From assembly GCA_013399695.1 (NCBI GenBank), contig VXAU01001689.1:1-64000 (forward strand): a DNA stretch of 64,000 nucleotides, in the 5' to 3' direction. Positions 22,649 to 35,572 of this stretch are shown piece after piece. Source of the stretch: Formicarius rufipectus (taxonomy: Eukaryota; Chordata; Aves; Passeriformes; Formicariidae). The notes under the pieces are model-generated. The model had not been told where the DNA came from, made no database searches, and worked only from the letters and a program-made list of their open reading frames with translations. Every line of letters starts with the position of its first letter. Position 1 is the first letter of the stretch. A program made the position numbers and the translations under genes.

Positions 22649-25385
22649 TCTCACTGATACTGTTCACTGCCCAGTCCACTCCCAGGAATCCCAATGCCAG
22701 GAACATTCTGAGAATGACAGTGGTAGGAAATAAAGGAAATGAGAACTGCTCACTCCAACACCCAAAGGTTTCAAACCCCTTAGGGCATGGGAAGGAAACA
22801 TGGATCCATTTTGGCCATTTTTCTCATGGGAAACAAATGTTGAATAAGAGGTGCTCCCAAACTTGGAGTTTGAAAAAAAAAAAATCCTCAGGAAAACTGA
22901 TTTAATAGCATTCCCTTGCTCTGCCAATAGCACTGAGTGCTCCACAGAAGAGGGTTATGTGGGATGGGAGAGAGTGGAGGCCACACTCATGGAGATCCTC
23001 CATGGGATGGGAATGGGCCATCCACACCCCCCAAATTCCATGCCCTATAGGAACCACTTTACTTGGGGAGGCACAGGCAGGACTAACAGTCTTAAAAATG
23101 TTAAAAAATATCAGAGTAATTGAAATAATCCACTATTACATTTGAAATAAAGTCCCAAGGGTTCCTGGAGATTCCCAGTAGGTTCTCTGACCGCTGCCAA
23201 AGGAAAATAACAACAAACCAATAGTTTTTACAGGGTAAAGTTTAGCAAGCCAACATATCAAGCAGAAATAGGTTCTCTGAAGGAAATTCCCTTGTGCTTG
23301 GCATTACCGGGACATCGTTTTTAGCAGCACATGCTGCCTCTGTCAGGGACCAGATGTTGCAGCAGCTGGGCCATTGTCACCGCAATGAGGTGTCAGAGGA
23401 GATTCTCCTTTCTCCCAAGTATGTTTTCCCCCTCCTCTGGGATTCATCAATCACATTTTAACGAAGGGTTGGGACTGGCCAAGAGGTTGAATTTTAGGTA
23501 CAAGTGGTTCTCTGGTGGACACACAAGGAAGTGCTTTGTCTTTCCCAGCTCAAAGTTGTCCCAGGAGCCCAAGGTGGAATCTCACTTTTACAGGACTTGC
23601 CAGTCTAAAGATTCACTTGTTATCCCAAGGAAAAGGAAATACCAAAAGAAATCAAGAGGTTATAGACAGGGTAGAAAACAACTGGGGATTTAACATGGAT
23701 AAAAAACCAATCCTGATATTCCCTCTCTATGTAACATTTCCACATCCATGAATTTTAAATACTCATTTTATCCATTGCTTTGGCTCATTATGGAACCCCT
23801 AGGATGTTTTTGAGGATTATGGAGAGGGAAAAAGGAATTTTCCTGGTCCACAGTGTGTTACCAGGGTCAGAACCTGCAGCATAAAATGGCTTTGGTTTTG
23901 TTTGCTCTTGTTTATTAAGATATTCAATGGGCAATAAAGGCTGAAGTTACATTATGAAGCTCATCAGAAAGAGGCAAAAGGCATAGGAAAGGGTAGAAAT
24001 GAAAATTTGCTCAACCACAAAAATCAAGCCATTTCCATCCAATCCAGGGCAGCAACTTGCACAGACTTGCATTCACTGGAAATTATTGTGGAAAGATCCC
24101 TTCTCTGCAAGCATTTGCAGGGCAAAAATACCTTTATAAACCAGGAGTTATTAAAAAAAACTCCCTCCCCCTTCCTTCCTTAGAATTAGTATCTCTGATA
24201 TTTCCTAATTTAAATACACTGGAATAAATAAACCCAGAGGTTAATACTGTAAATATTTAAAAAGGAAGGGCTAATGACACACTATTACAGTGAAAAGTCA
24301 ATTCCTGCTGGTGATTTCCCTACAGATTGTGTTGATTTAGGTTGTTTTTCCTTGTGTGTGGCTAAAGGAAACCAGGTTGGATTTCTGAGGAGGAAACATA
24401 GGAGTCCCACCAAAATACCAGTGGCAAAGCAAAATAATTACAATAAAATGAAATGCAAAGCAAATCTCAACGCACAAAGTCCACAAATTACTAGCTATGA
24501 GTGTTACGTCTGTTTTAAATTAACATACTCATAGCGAAAAGCACAGACAGGACTTTAATCATGGAAATGGCTCTTTCATACCTTGAAAATTTGAGGGGGG
24601 AAAGGGAGTTGCAGAGAAACAGATTTTTTAAATCCTTGGTTAAAAACGTGCCACGTGCATTAACATGTTCCTTTTATTTTCTTCCTCAGAGCATTAGCAC
24701 TGCACATCTTTCAGAGGACACTGGTCTTAATCCAATCCCATCCTACAGAATTATTCATAAGGCTTATCCCTAACCCAAGTAATTCTAATTGAAAATAACT
24801 TTTGGATAACAATTTGTGGCATTCTGCTGAGCTCAGGTTCCCTTTTTATCTACTCAGAGCAATCTGACTAAGAATCTAGGGCAAGGCAACACATTAGCCT
24901 ACTCTGAAGGGGTTTTATACTCAAATTCAAAGCTTTAAGGGAGTGGGTGGGGCTGGCAGCAAACCCACTGACCTCGGGGTTGGCCTTGGTGACATGTGCA
25001 ACTGCTTTGATAAGGAGGAAAGTGTTTATCCCATATTTTATTGGTCTGTTCATCTCTGAATTCAATTTATGTGCAAGATTATGGTCTCGAGACTAGTTTT
25101 CTTCTCTCCCTACCTCTTTATTTTTGTTGTTATTCCCAATGCTAACTTGCTGGGAGTGAAATTTTGTTCAAGCCACAGAGTGCAGCATGACTGGTGCACG
25201 TGAAGGCAAACATCTGTGGGGTAGTTGTGATGAATTTATCCAAAACTGATTTAAATGAACCAATATATTAAAAACTATTGACTACAGTCATTAATTATGG
25301 TCATACATTATTATGTCCTGTTAAAGAAGAACTAATTGGGGTTTCTTTTGTGTTTTCAATTTGCAAGCTGAAGTTTTGCATTGGG

Positions 25386-25600
25386 GGCCATTTGAAAGGC
25401 TGGGAGAGCTGAGAATGTTCACCTGGAGAAGGGAAGGCTCCAGGGAGACCTGAGAGCCCCTTCCAGAGCCTAAAGGAGCTCCAGGAGAGCTGGAGAGGAA
25501 CTTGGGACAAGGCATGGAGGAACAGGACAAGGGGGAATGACTTCCTACTGCCCAATGGGATACTGAGAAGGAATTCCTGGTTGGGAGGGTGGGCAGGCCC
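25386..25600 (+). mobile_element. CR1 LINE fragment without its tail
   Basis: Carries 'ctggagaagggaaggctcca', 'acaagggggaatgacttcct' and 'gggagggtgggcaggccct', then stops before the usual 3' terminal part. Confidence 0.85.
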
Positions 25601-25764
25601 TTATAGATAAAAATCAAGTGAAACCCCAGCAGAAACGAATCCACAAAGTCCCAGCTGTCCCTCCAGAATCACTGCTTTCGTTTAACACAAGGAAAACTCG
25701 GGCTCAGTTCAGAGCTCCTTAACTGAAAATGAACACTTCCTTCTTCCCTCCAAATAATTAATCA

Positions 25765-25905
25765 CAGTGTCCCACAATGGTCTGGGCTGGAAAGGAACTC
25801 AAAGCCCATCCAGTGCCACACACTGCCATGGGCAGGGACACCTCCCACCAGCCCAGGTTGCTCCAGCCTGGCCTTGGACACTTCCAGGGATGGTGGAGCC
25901 ACAGC
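25765..25905 (-). mobile_element. CR1 LINE tail fragment
   Basis: Reverse-sense 'cccacaatggtctgggctgg' to 'acttccagggatggtggagc'. Confidence 0.88.
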
Positions 25906-26081
25906 TAGTGACTGGCAGAATATTTTTGACAACTGAAAGATGTTAAAGTGCAGGATATAAATGGTTGAAATTGTGGTTATTGAGACCCAAACCAATCAGT
26001 CATTTTATGATCCTAATGCCCCATATCTGAGGATCATCAAAGCTGTTGTCAGAGATGGCAATAATGTGAATATAATATCTG

Positions 26082-26116
26082 GGGTTTTTTTGGTTTTTTT
26101 TTTGTTTTTTTTTTCC
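26082..26116. repeat. Poly-T rich tract
   Basis: Runs of T interrupted by GG/G; could be a slippage-prone low-complexity site. Confidence 0.85.
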
Positions 26117-27009
26117 AAATTACTCCGATGATGTGAATTAATGGATGCAGAAGATGAAAGAAAGGGCATTTGGAACTCCTTCTAAGAACCCTATTCCCCA
26201 CTAGTACCAAAATGGGCATAATTTCTACAGTGCGTACTTTATTAATGCTCATCTACATTTCAGCCTGGAAAATAACTCTTAATTCTAACTTGCCTGTTCA
26301 AGAATAGACATTCACTTGACTAATTATTCTTCAAACAAACTGGAGTGGGGATTGTATTCAACCAACAGAGCCATTCCTTTTCCTTCCTTAAGGCCAGAAA
26401 ACAAACTCAGGAGCACCAACTGCAGAAACTGCTCCGTGCTGGGACAATAAATCACAGCCTGGTTCTCTGCAACAGGAGCACTTCTTCCATGTTTCTGGTT
26501 TTACTTTAACTAAATACACAGTTTGGTGCCATCCACTCATAGCAGCTTCTGCCTTCTGCCTTGTTCCATTTTGCCTGTCAGCAAAGTCAGGGAGAATTCT
26601 GCCAGAAATAGCTTTGGGAAATACAACTGTCCTTTCCTTTGCTCCTCCTTTGTCCACCTTTTCCAAGTCAAAAGTTTCTGAAGGATTCAAGCAGATTCCC
26701 CTCTTCACCTCCAAATTTCCCTCACCTGCATGGCTGCTATTTTTCATCCCTTTCTTACCCCCTTTACTGACACACATGAATATCTATGCCTAAGAAATCA
26801 GGGATGCCCCTTGGAAAACCAGGAAGGATTTCACAGCCTGGCCACCTTTTGCATGATGGGCTCAAAATGGCATTTGACGTTTGTGACCTGTGTTTCATTT
26901 CATTTCAGACACTCCTTCACCTAAATAACTGTGCCCTTGAGGATTCTTGATTGACTCCAGTACCTTTGTGCAGGTCCTCTTATCTGCTCTCCACAACTCC
27001 CTGGAAGGA

Positions 27010-27260
27010 GGTTGGAGCCAAGTGGGTGTCAGTCCAGGAACAGAATCAGAGGAAACAGCCTCAAGTTTCACCAGGGGAGGTTTAGGTTGGATATTAGAAA
27101 AGATTTCTTCATAGAAAGGGTTCTAAAGACTTGGAAGGGGCTGCCCAGGGCAGTGGAGGTGTTCAAAACCATGTGGACATGGCACTTGGGGACATGGGTT
27201 AGTGGTGATGCTGACTGAAGGTGGGACTTGAGGATCCTTAATGATCTCTAGGATTCTTCA
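27010..27260 (+). mobile_element. CR1 LINE 3' fragment
   Basis: Contains 'aggtttaggttggatattag', 'cttggaaggggctgcccagg' and 'acttggggacatgggttagt', ending near 'ctctaggattctt'. Confidence 0.88.
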
Positions 27261-27499
27261 GCACTTCTAAAGTTCATGGATTTGACATAACTTTTGTAAC
27301 CTAGTTTTTGACCTTTAGGTTTGCAACCAGAAGCAATAACCAGCAAGTAGTCTGGGGGAAAAGGACGTTTAATGAAAATACTACTCCTGCCTTCAAAATA
27401 CTGCCCAGTTACGGCCTCAGACTGCCCCAACAGCAACACTGCTGTGCTAATTGTGCCCCCAGAATTTCCATTTCACTGGGTAAGGAGAGACCTTCCTGT

Positions 27500-27745
27500 T
27501 CTCCCTGAATGGAGAGGGCAGCCAGGTGCTCCCAAGGAACAAGGGATAGGAGGAGAGGGAATGGCCTCAAGTCAGATTGGATATTGGGAAAAATGTCTTC
27601 ACTGAAAGGTTGTAAAGGAATGGGCTGCCCAGGGAGGGCAGTGTCACCATCCCTGGGGGGATTTAAAAACCACGTGCAAGTGGCATTTGGGGACATGGGT
27701 GAGGGGTGGCCTTGGCAGTGCTGGGCTTGATGGTCTTAGAGGGCC
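27500..27745 (+). mobile_element. CR1 LINE 3' fragment
   Basis: Contains 'gattggatattgggaaaaat', 'gcatttggggacatgggtga' and 'gccttggcagtgctgggctt'. It lies 240 bp from a related copy in the same orientation. Confidence 0.87.
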
Positions 27746-29015
27746 AACTCCCTGGACCAGGCAGACATCCAGTTACATGTCACAGCCTGTTTTACATGGC
27801 AGAGAGATCCGGTGCTTATCAAACCTTCAATACAGAAGATGGAGCAAAAGGAATTTGCCAGAAGGGAATCCAGTAGATCCTCTCCCAAATGTGTCCCTCC
27901 CAACACACAGTAGTCACTTCACAGCTTCTTCAACCCTACAGAAAGAAATCTTTATAAAAACACGGGTGTTGCCACATGACTCTTTTGTTTGGCCCTGTTT
28001 ATGAAGCCTGACCTGAGTCTTCACAGTCCATGGAGTCACTGAAGTAGAAGCTTAATAATTTCTCACTTCTCTGCCATTCCTGGGCTTATTCTGGGAAGGA
28101 TTGCCACGAAAAAACCCAAACCTATGGACAACCTTAATAACCTCTGATCTTCTCTGTGTCTTTCCTGCCAATCTAAACACATCATGAGGTCAAAAGAAAG
28201 CTGAGCAGGTCGTATTTCTGTGCCCTGTCATGCATAAGCTGGAATCAGCAACTTCAAAGCTATTCTAGCAATGCCTGAAGTGGAAAGAGATGCAGGAGAT
28301 CTGCTGAGAGAACAGAATAAAGGCACTGCAAAGCAGCCAAGGCAACTCTCAAGCACAAAAAGATGTCATCACAACAGCAATTTTATAGAAAACAAAAAAG
28401 GTATTTTATAGAAAACATATTGCATTTACTCTCAGCTTTCTTTATGTCTGATTCTAATTAGATCCTACATATTACACTTGCTTGAATTTTAAGTATTTCT
28501 TAAAAAGGTGACAATTAATTTTCCTCACAAACATGTCACAGTGCAGGCCTGAAATTGCTCTGCTGATCTGAAACTGAAACATTTTAAAAGCCTGAATGTG
28601 CTGCTGCCAAGGGGTCAAAAAATATTCGGGGACGAATGGGTGCTGATCAGAAAAGAACCACCTAAATATTACCAGGTCTAAAATGAAAGCTCGTGGAAAA
28701 CAAGCACCTAAACCATGGGGTTTAACTCGGAAGCATCCCTGTGTCAGGAACTGCTGGAATACCAGGACAGTGACTGTCCATCACACCCACACCAGTGGAA
28801 CCATCACACTGAGGTTCACACTCAAATACTGATTTCAGAAGGAAAAAATCACTGTTCTTGTTTCTAAGAAGAAATACAAAGAAAATTAGTGCGTGCCTGA
28901 GGAGCTCAGGCAGCTTTAGAAGACATATAACTCAAAATCTCCTGTGAAAAATTAAACCAATGAGTAAATATCTGCCCACTGCTAGGGAATATTTATTAAA
29001 AAACTTCAGTCTTAC

Positions 29016-29143
29016 CTTCACTTTAAGGACAGAAGAAAACATTTTGGCATCTTCAGACACTCCCCCGATGTACATTTTCTTGGTAAACACAGGCATGTGG
29101 TCATTTTCATCCTTCACCTCAATAAATACCTTGGCTGTATTAC
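29016..29143 (-). CDS. PCDH15: PCDH15-type exon F (EC10-EC11 linker, start of EC11), 128 nt, phase 1/0
   Basis: The exon encodes NTAKVFIEVKDENDHMPVF and then KKMYIGGVSEDAKMFSSVLK. DENDHMPVF is a canonical DxND calcium-linker motif between EC10 and EC11, in contrast to the degenerate EC9-EC10 joint. YIGGVSEDA is a PCDH15 signature of EC11. The acceptor is ..ccttttag and the donor gtaaga. The two leading bases GT complete the Ser codon from exon E, and the exon ends on a complete Lys codon. Confidence 0.95.
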
Positions 29144-29294
29144 CTAAAAGGGGGAAGAAAAATTGTAAATAGACCATTTTGTACTAATTTTGTAACACCT
29201 TCTGGCATTCATGCATTTACAGCCAAAAGTGATTAAAATAAGTGTCAGGAAAATACTGTGAAAAGAAATGCATTAAACATCCTAAAATGCTCAA

Positions 29295-29605
29295 TTCAGA
29301 GAATCTCAGAATCCATGAGGCTGGAAAATCCCTCCCAGCCCACAGAGCCCACCCCATGCCCAGTGCCCACCTTGTCCCCCAGCCCAGAGCACTGAATGTC
29401 ACGACCAGTCCTGCCTTGGACACCTCCAGGGATGGGCACTCCAAACCTCCCTGGGCAGCCCCTTTCAAGGCCTGACCACCCTTTCCAGGCAGAAATCCCT
29501 CCCCATGTCCCACCTGAACATCTCCTGATCATTCCCTCTCCTCCGGTCCCTGTCCCCTGGAGCAGAGACCGACCGCCTCCAGCTTCCCCCCTCCTAGCAG
29601 GGAAT
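29295..29605 (-). mobile_element. CR1 LINE 3' fragment
   Basis: Starts 'agaatctcagaatccatgag' and continues 'gctggaaaatccctcccagc', 'gggatgggcactccaaacct' and 'cacctgaacatctcctgatc'. It lies about 150 nt upstream of exon F in transcript order. Confidence 0.92.
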
Positions 29606-30464
29606 AGCACAATAATGATGTTACAGCTTAGTTACACAGCTTTTGGTCCCATGAAACACTCCCAAGTGTTGCAAAGAGGTAATGAAGGCTCATCATGAGC
29701 AGATCTACTGCAAACTGCAGCTCACTTTATGGATTTTAATTATTACTGCCTCTCATGCCGATACTTAATAGGTGATTCAGTTCTGGTGTCTGTAAACACA
29801 GAAACGGTCACACAACAGCCCAGGCTAAGGAGCCTCAACACCTAATTAATTTATTGTGTAATTGAGTGCCTCCCTAAGCCTGTGCTCCTCCCTAACCTGG
29901 CCTGGCCCAGGGTTCCTCCACAGGTATTGCCTCCCCTGAGAGGTTCAACACAGATCACCGCTGTTGATTTGCTTTTATGAAACACTTCCTGATCCACCTC
30001 ACTGAACAATAAACATCTCCATCCTTCTGGAAGGGAAGAACATCCAGCAAAACCCACGGACCCGGTGCCAGACAGATTCCACCGTGCAGCAGTCTCCACC
30101 AACATCTGCTTCTCTCTTTCAGAACTCTGTAATCCAGAAAGATTGCTGGAAATGATGATATCCAGTTCATTAAAACCACATTTGCAAGTGATAAATTGCC
30201 TCGTGGCAGAGTTGGTTTTCCCAGCTCCTTCCAGTGCCAGGGTAATTTAAATGTTGTGCCAGTGCCACGCTGGGCTGAGTTGGTTACACACCATGGCTGC
30301 TTTGTAGGGGTTTAGGAGCTGTGTCTTTAGGGGAGGAAAACATTTAAACCCAGACTAATTCTTGGATGGCCAAAGAATTCTGCTTATCTGATGGTCCAAC
30401 TGATGAGAAACAAATGAGGACTCCATAAACATAACTGAAAAATATCCAACATTTAAAATGCCAT

Positions 30465-31075
30465 TGATCTGTCCCTGCCCAGCAGTGAGCCCCAGGGGCA
30501 AGGAGGGCAGTGGGAGCCCGGGGGGCACCAGGAAGGGCACTGGCAGCAGGTCAGGAGGGGCTCCTGCCCCTCTGGGCAGCCCTGGCAGGCACATCTGCAG
30601 GGCTGTGTCCAGCTGTGGCTCCTCAGCACAGCAGGGCCATGGAGCTCCTGCAGCGGGGCCAGCGCAGATGCCCAAGGGATGGAGCATCTCTGGGAGCAGC
30701 AAAGGCTGAGGGAGCTGGGGCTGTTCAGCCTCCAGAGCACACCCAGAGGGCACCTCCCCATGCCCGGCAGTGCCTGCAGGGAGGGGGCAGAGCATGGCCC
30801 AGGCTCTGCTCGGGGGGCACAGCCGTGGCACAGGAGGGACGGGCAGGAACTGATGCCCAGCGAGTTCCACCTGCACAGGAGGGAGAACTTCTTGGCTGGG
30901 CAGTGACCCAGCCCTGGGCAGAGACCAGAGAGGGGGGAATCTCCTCCTTGGGGATATTCCAGAGCTGTGCGGACACAGTGCTGTGCCCTGTGCTCTGGGC
31001 TGGCCCTGCTGGTGCAGGAGGTGGCACCAGATACCCCACTGTGGTGCCTTCCTGTCTGACCCATCCCGGGGTGAT
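30465..31075 (+). mobile_element. CR1-type LINE 3' fragment, copy 2 of a young-looking subfamily
   Basis: Nearly identical to 9010-9560 but about 60 bp longer at its 5' side ('cagcagtgagccccaggggc'). It ends with 'cctgtctgacccatccc'. Flanks are unrelated to those of the other copy. Confidence 0.88.
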
Positions 31076-31089
31076 CCAATGTGTTAGCA

Positions 31090-31137
31090 CAGAGAGAAGG
31101 AAAAAATGGAAGGGAAAGGAAAGAAAAGAAAGGAAAT
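31090..31137. repeat. Purine-rich ga/gaaa tract
   Basis: Almost pure A/G on the plus strand ('ggaaaggaaagaaaagaaag'), located just after the CR1 copy. Confidence 0.75.
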
Positions 31138-31857
31138 TACATGAGTAGTCAAATCTCTGTCTTATTAAAGCGGATCTCTGAAATTTTTGGCTGCAATACC
31201 AAGAGATTCCCAGGCAGACTTTTCCACTGCAGCTCCAGTCTTTAGGGAAAGAGGCAGCAATGGAAGGTGGATTGTGGGCAGTGCATGGAAGCGATGTTGC
31301 CCTGCTGAAGGAATAACCAGTTACATCAGTGGCTGGCACCAGTTTGGTGCTGGAGGGAAGATCCCAGTTGTATCAGTGCTAGCAGGACCAGCTCTTTGCT
31401 CACCTGCCCCAGCTCTCTGTCATGTAAATCAAACACCTTTTGGATAGTGCTGTCACATCAGGCCAGCGTGGGTGAGGTGGCAAAATTTGTGTCACAATTT
31501 GCTCCAAAATCCCTTTGTTTCATTTGCTGGTGGTTCTCTGAGCTGCCCAAAACTGACTGGTTTAGTGATGGGCAAACTCTTTGACAGCAAGAAATGGAAA
31601 GCACAGAGCAAATTAAATATCCTGCATATCCACAGACCAACATCAGCATTAAACATCTACCTGCACTGATTTTTATACACAGCTTAGGTGTCCCTCATTC
31701 TGGCAGGTATTGGAGTGTGGCAGCTGTGTCCTCCCTGCTGTGCTGGCCTCTGGATCCAGTTCCAAGCTCCAGCTGGCTGCAGGACATGGCTCCCAGCCAG
31801 CTGCAGAGGCTGCCTGCCTCTCACAACCAAATTCCCTCTGAGATCCCTCAACAGCAG

Positions 31858-31906
31858 CTGTGCCAGGCAGGGAAGGCTGTGCCAGGCAGGGATGGCTGTG
31901 CCAGAC
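31858..31906. repeat. 19-bp tandem repeat, about 2.6 units
   Basis: The unit 'ctgtgccaggcagggaagg' is repeated with one change and then partially. Confidence 0.8.
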
Positions 31907-33714
31907 CCGTCACCATGGGGATCTTCCTTCTTAGTTCAGCAGATTTGCCCTGAACATGAGGCTCTGGTGCTCCTAAAGTCCACCCACCCTGCACCTCCAT
32001 CCAGACGGAAAACACCTCCCACCTGAAGAACATCTTTACACAGTCTGCTTTAGGCTCTGCCATTTGACTCTTTATGTCTTCATATTCCAAACATGTTCCT
32101 GCTGCTCCTGAACATTGTCTGTGTGGGGCTCTAACCCTCCTTGCTGATACCTGATGGGAGGCACCAGCACCCTCCTGGAAGGACAGTGACCCCTAAAGGA
32201 TGACCATAGTTACACTCACCTTCCAGAGGAGGAATTTTATATCCCTATGTGTGTAAAACCTCCCACCTTTGGTATTTCAGTTCTGGAATCTGGCTCCAGT
32301 TACATTCTTCTTTTTATTATGGATTCCAGGAGTTGAAACCAGGATTTTCTGCTCTGTGGGACTTCTTGGAGACCTTACAGAATCTGAGAATAATTCTTAT
32401 TGCTATGACTGAATTACCTAAATAGCTGCCCAGGCAAAAGAAGAAAAAGCATCTTTCCGTGGATGAAGGTGGCTGAAAAGAGCAAAAAAACCTGATTTTG
32501 AGCTGCCCTGGTCTCCTGCAAGGTCCCCATGTCCCATCCGTCTCCTCTTCCAGCCCCCCAGAGATAAGCTGCAGTGCACAGAGAACACAGAACTGCAGCT
32601 GCTTCTGAGTCATCTTGGGTTTATAAGAACCACCTAAACAGCCAATGCCAAGATTAGAAGACTTTTGGATCTTTGAGCTTCTGTGGTTTGCTTAAGGAGA
32701 CCGAAAAGCTGAGGAACCTCTGGAACGCCTAAAATAATGAGCCCACCAGTGACTTACACAGGAAGCAAACCCAACAGAAACTCCAGCGAGCTGGTCACTA
32801 GTTTGTAGTAGAATTTAATTTCCAGAAGTTCTTCCCAAACATGCTTGTTGACAACTCTTTCCCAGCACCACTGCTTGCCCAAGTGCTGGATCCACATGAG
32901 CCTGTAGTTTCTTGCCAGGCTGCAGAAATTAAGCTGAGCTAAAGCTATGCTTTTTGGACACTAGGACAGCACCAGCACTGCTTTGAGTGTCCCCAGATTG
33001 GTTTTACACAACAGCACTGCACTTGTCTTCTGCAACATGCCAAACCAGCCCATGGCCCAGCTGCTCTTCATGCATTGATGATTTAACACCAGTTCCTGCA
33101 CCTTGGAAAGCAGTGGCTCTTCAGCAGGAGAGAACAGCAGATTCTTCCCTTTAAAAGTTCATTTGAAGCAAAGAGGGAATGAGATCTGCACTTTGGCAGG
33201 GTTTGGTGGCACTTTGTTTTACTACTGCCTTACAAGTGAGTGGAGCACTCTGCATTGGCAGGGGAGCCACCCTGACCTGCAGCTGCTCCATCTCGCCTTC
33301 CTGGAGGTGGCAGAGTCAGAGAGCAATCAGCACTGAATATTTTCTCAGTGGCACTTTGATCGAAATCAACCCCTAAAGCCTGAGAAAGCTCATCCCATGC
33401 TACCACTGATCACAGAGAACACTCCGTCCTATCAAAGCACTAACTGAAGAAGAGCTCACATTTTATGTGGTCTCTCTAAAACACATTGCTTTGATACCTA
33501 AAGAAGTTTGAAGTTTATCCCAGACTGCCCCAGAACTGTGAGGAATCAGCCACAGCTCTCCAGGCTTTGCAGTGCAGTGTCCATCTGCCACACCTCCTGC
33601 ATTTGGGGACTGCCAGGGCAGCCAACCTGTCAAACACCAACTTTTGCAATGTGTTTGAAACTCGAAATGTAAGGCTACTTACTATTACTTTAGTCTTACA
33701 TCAAGGAGGCAGAA

Positions 33715-33838
33715 TTCCACCCCCACTCCACCCCCTGCCATGGGCAGGGACACCTCCCACCAGCCCAGGTTGTCCAAGCCCTGGCCAACCTGGCCACAGA
33801 CACTCACATGGATGGGGCAGCCACAGCTGCTCTGGGCA
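33715..33838 (-). mobile_element. CR1 LINE fragment
   Basis: Reverse-sense 'ccctgccatgggcagggaca' to 'gatggggcagccacagctgc'; the terminal tail is lost. Confidence 0.86.
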
Positions 33839-34674
33839 TTCCCACTAATGCTTTTATTCTTAAACTGGGACATGTTTAATTTGCTGGTAGAACCCTGTAT
33901 TTGCCCCTGTTTGTCTCACACTGCTCCACTGCTTTCTCCCTGTGTTTAGGCAGCACTTTCTCTTTGCTGCTCCCTCTGTTTCCCCATAAACACTCCTGCT
34001 TCCCCACAAATCCTTCTCTTTCCTCCTGTCCCTTCTCTCCTTGCCACAAGGATCATCAGATCCGACTCCTGGCCCTGCACAATCCCAAGGATTCCTCAAG
34101 AATTCCCACCATGTGTCTGAGAGTGTCCTCCTAACTCCCTTTAACACTGAAAGTCTTTCAGGGCTCAGTATCACCAGTCCCTGATTCCTCAAACCAGAAT
34201 TCCAAGCTTTTTAGCTCACTGTCATCAGGAAACCTAATTCTCCTCCCACTGAAATGAAGTAAAAATGCACAGCAGTGTCACATGATAAAGTTTCAGTCAA
34301 AGCAACTCATTTAATGAGCTTGATTGCACTGAAAGTAAGAGTGTGACTTTGCATGATTTAGTATCATATATCAAAACCCCACTTTGTCACCAATTTGATG
34401 TTCTCATTCTCCAAAGGATGTCTAAATTTACTTTTCCTCCTCATCTATTTATTCAGTGATGGCTACATTATCAGTTGGCACCATCACTGAAAGACAGGCT
34501 GAGTTACATTTATTGCTCTGTGTGTCCACTTTTCCCCTGCACAGATGAAAACTCAAACTCCTACTTCTATATAATGATCTTCTATAATACCATCAGTTAA
34601 ACACTTGGTACCCACCTCCTGAGCTGCGTAAAATTCAGCCCTGTGTGGTGGCTGAGGAGCTTCTCAGTGCTGTG

Positions 34675-35125
34675 CCATTTAGAGAATCCCAAAATCCCTG
34701 AGGCTGGAAAAGCCTCCCAGCCCACAGAGCCCACCCCGTGCCCAATGCCCCCCTTGTCCCCCAGCCCAGAGCACTGAGTGCCACGGCCAGTCCTGCCTTG
34801 GACACCTCCAGGGATGGGCACTCCAAACCTCCCTGGGCAGCCCCTTCCAAGGCCTGACCACCTTTTCCAGGCAGAAATCCCTCCTGCTGTCCCACCGGAA
34901 CATCTCCTGGTCATTCCCTCTGCTCCTGTCCCCTGGAGCAGAGATCGAATGCCCCCAAGCTTCCCCTCTCCTGGCAGGGACTTGCAGAGCCAGAAGGTCC
35001 CCCCTGAGCCTCCTTTTCTCCAGACTGAGCTCCCCCAGCTCCCTCAGCCCCTTCTGTTGCTTCAGCCCCTTTCCCAGCCCTGTTCCCTTCCCTGCACATG
35101 CTACAGCACCTCCATGTCTTTCATA
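34675..35125 (-). mobile_element. CR1 LINE 3' fragment
   Basis: Starts 'agagaatcccaaaatccctg' and contains 'gctggaaaagcctcccagcc', 'cttgcagagccagaaggtcc' and 'ttctccagactgagctcccc'. Confidence 0.92.
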
Positions 35126-35496
35126 AAGTGAGTGGCCCAGAAGTCACTGAAGCTCCAGAGCAGGTCACCAATGCCCAGCTCAGAAATTCCAGAGCATATT
35201 CCCTTGATTTAGTGGTGCCCAGGCCCTGACCTGGCTGCAGTTCTCTGCCACTGGGTGTCTCAGAGGTGTGTCAATTCAATGGCACAGAATCCCAGAGCAG
35301 AGTGTTCAAGGTCACTGAGCTATGAAGTGGTTCATCATTTCAGTGGCACCAAAGCCCACAGTGGTGCAATAATTCTGCTTCATCTCCTTCCCCTGCAGCT
35401 CATCCAACTGAGTGCCCCAGAACTCAGCAGTAGAGTTTAACTTGATTAAAACTCATAAAAAATGAACAAGGTGCTAAAAGAATGGAAAGGAAGACA

Positions 35497-35572
35497 TTAT
35501 ATATATATATATATATACACATATACATATATTTATATATGTTTATATATATATATATTTATATATATAAAG
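35497..35572. repeat. (AT)n-rich microsatellite
   Basis: A long tata tract interrupted by cac, ttta and gtt. It is self-complementary and likely polymorphic. Confidence 0.92.

Larger units (their letters stand above)
16106..29015 (-). other. Intron between exons F and G (12.9 kb)
   Basis: The longest intron in the window. CR1 fragments lie at 17110-17400, 18254-18475, 18765-19050, 20400-20660, 20910-21165, 22085-22555, 25386-25600, 25765-25905, 27010-27260 and 27500-27745. There is a TA/TG microsatellite at 22555-22648 and a poly-T tract at 26082-26116. The stretches 16110-17100, 19060-20390, 21170-22080, 22660-25380, 25910-27000 and 27750-29015 show no gene or repeat that I recognise. Confidence 0.8.

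Noticed and set aside
25386..25905. Single CR1 with 5' inversion (twin priming)
   Set aside because: The two fragments carry complementary parts of the consensus in opposite orientation, but the order is wrong for twin priming (the inverted 5' part would have to precede the 3' part). Two separate insertions are simpler.
31690..31960. Possible gene or CpG promoter in a GC-rich stretch
   Set aside because: Few CpGs, only a small tandem repeat, and no protein-like conservation.
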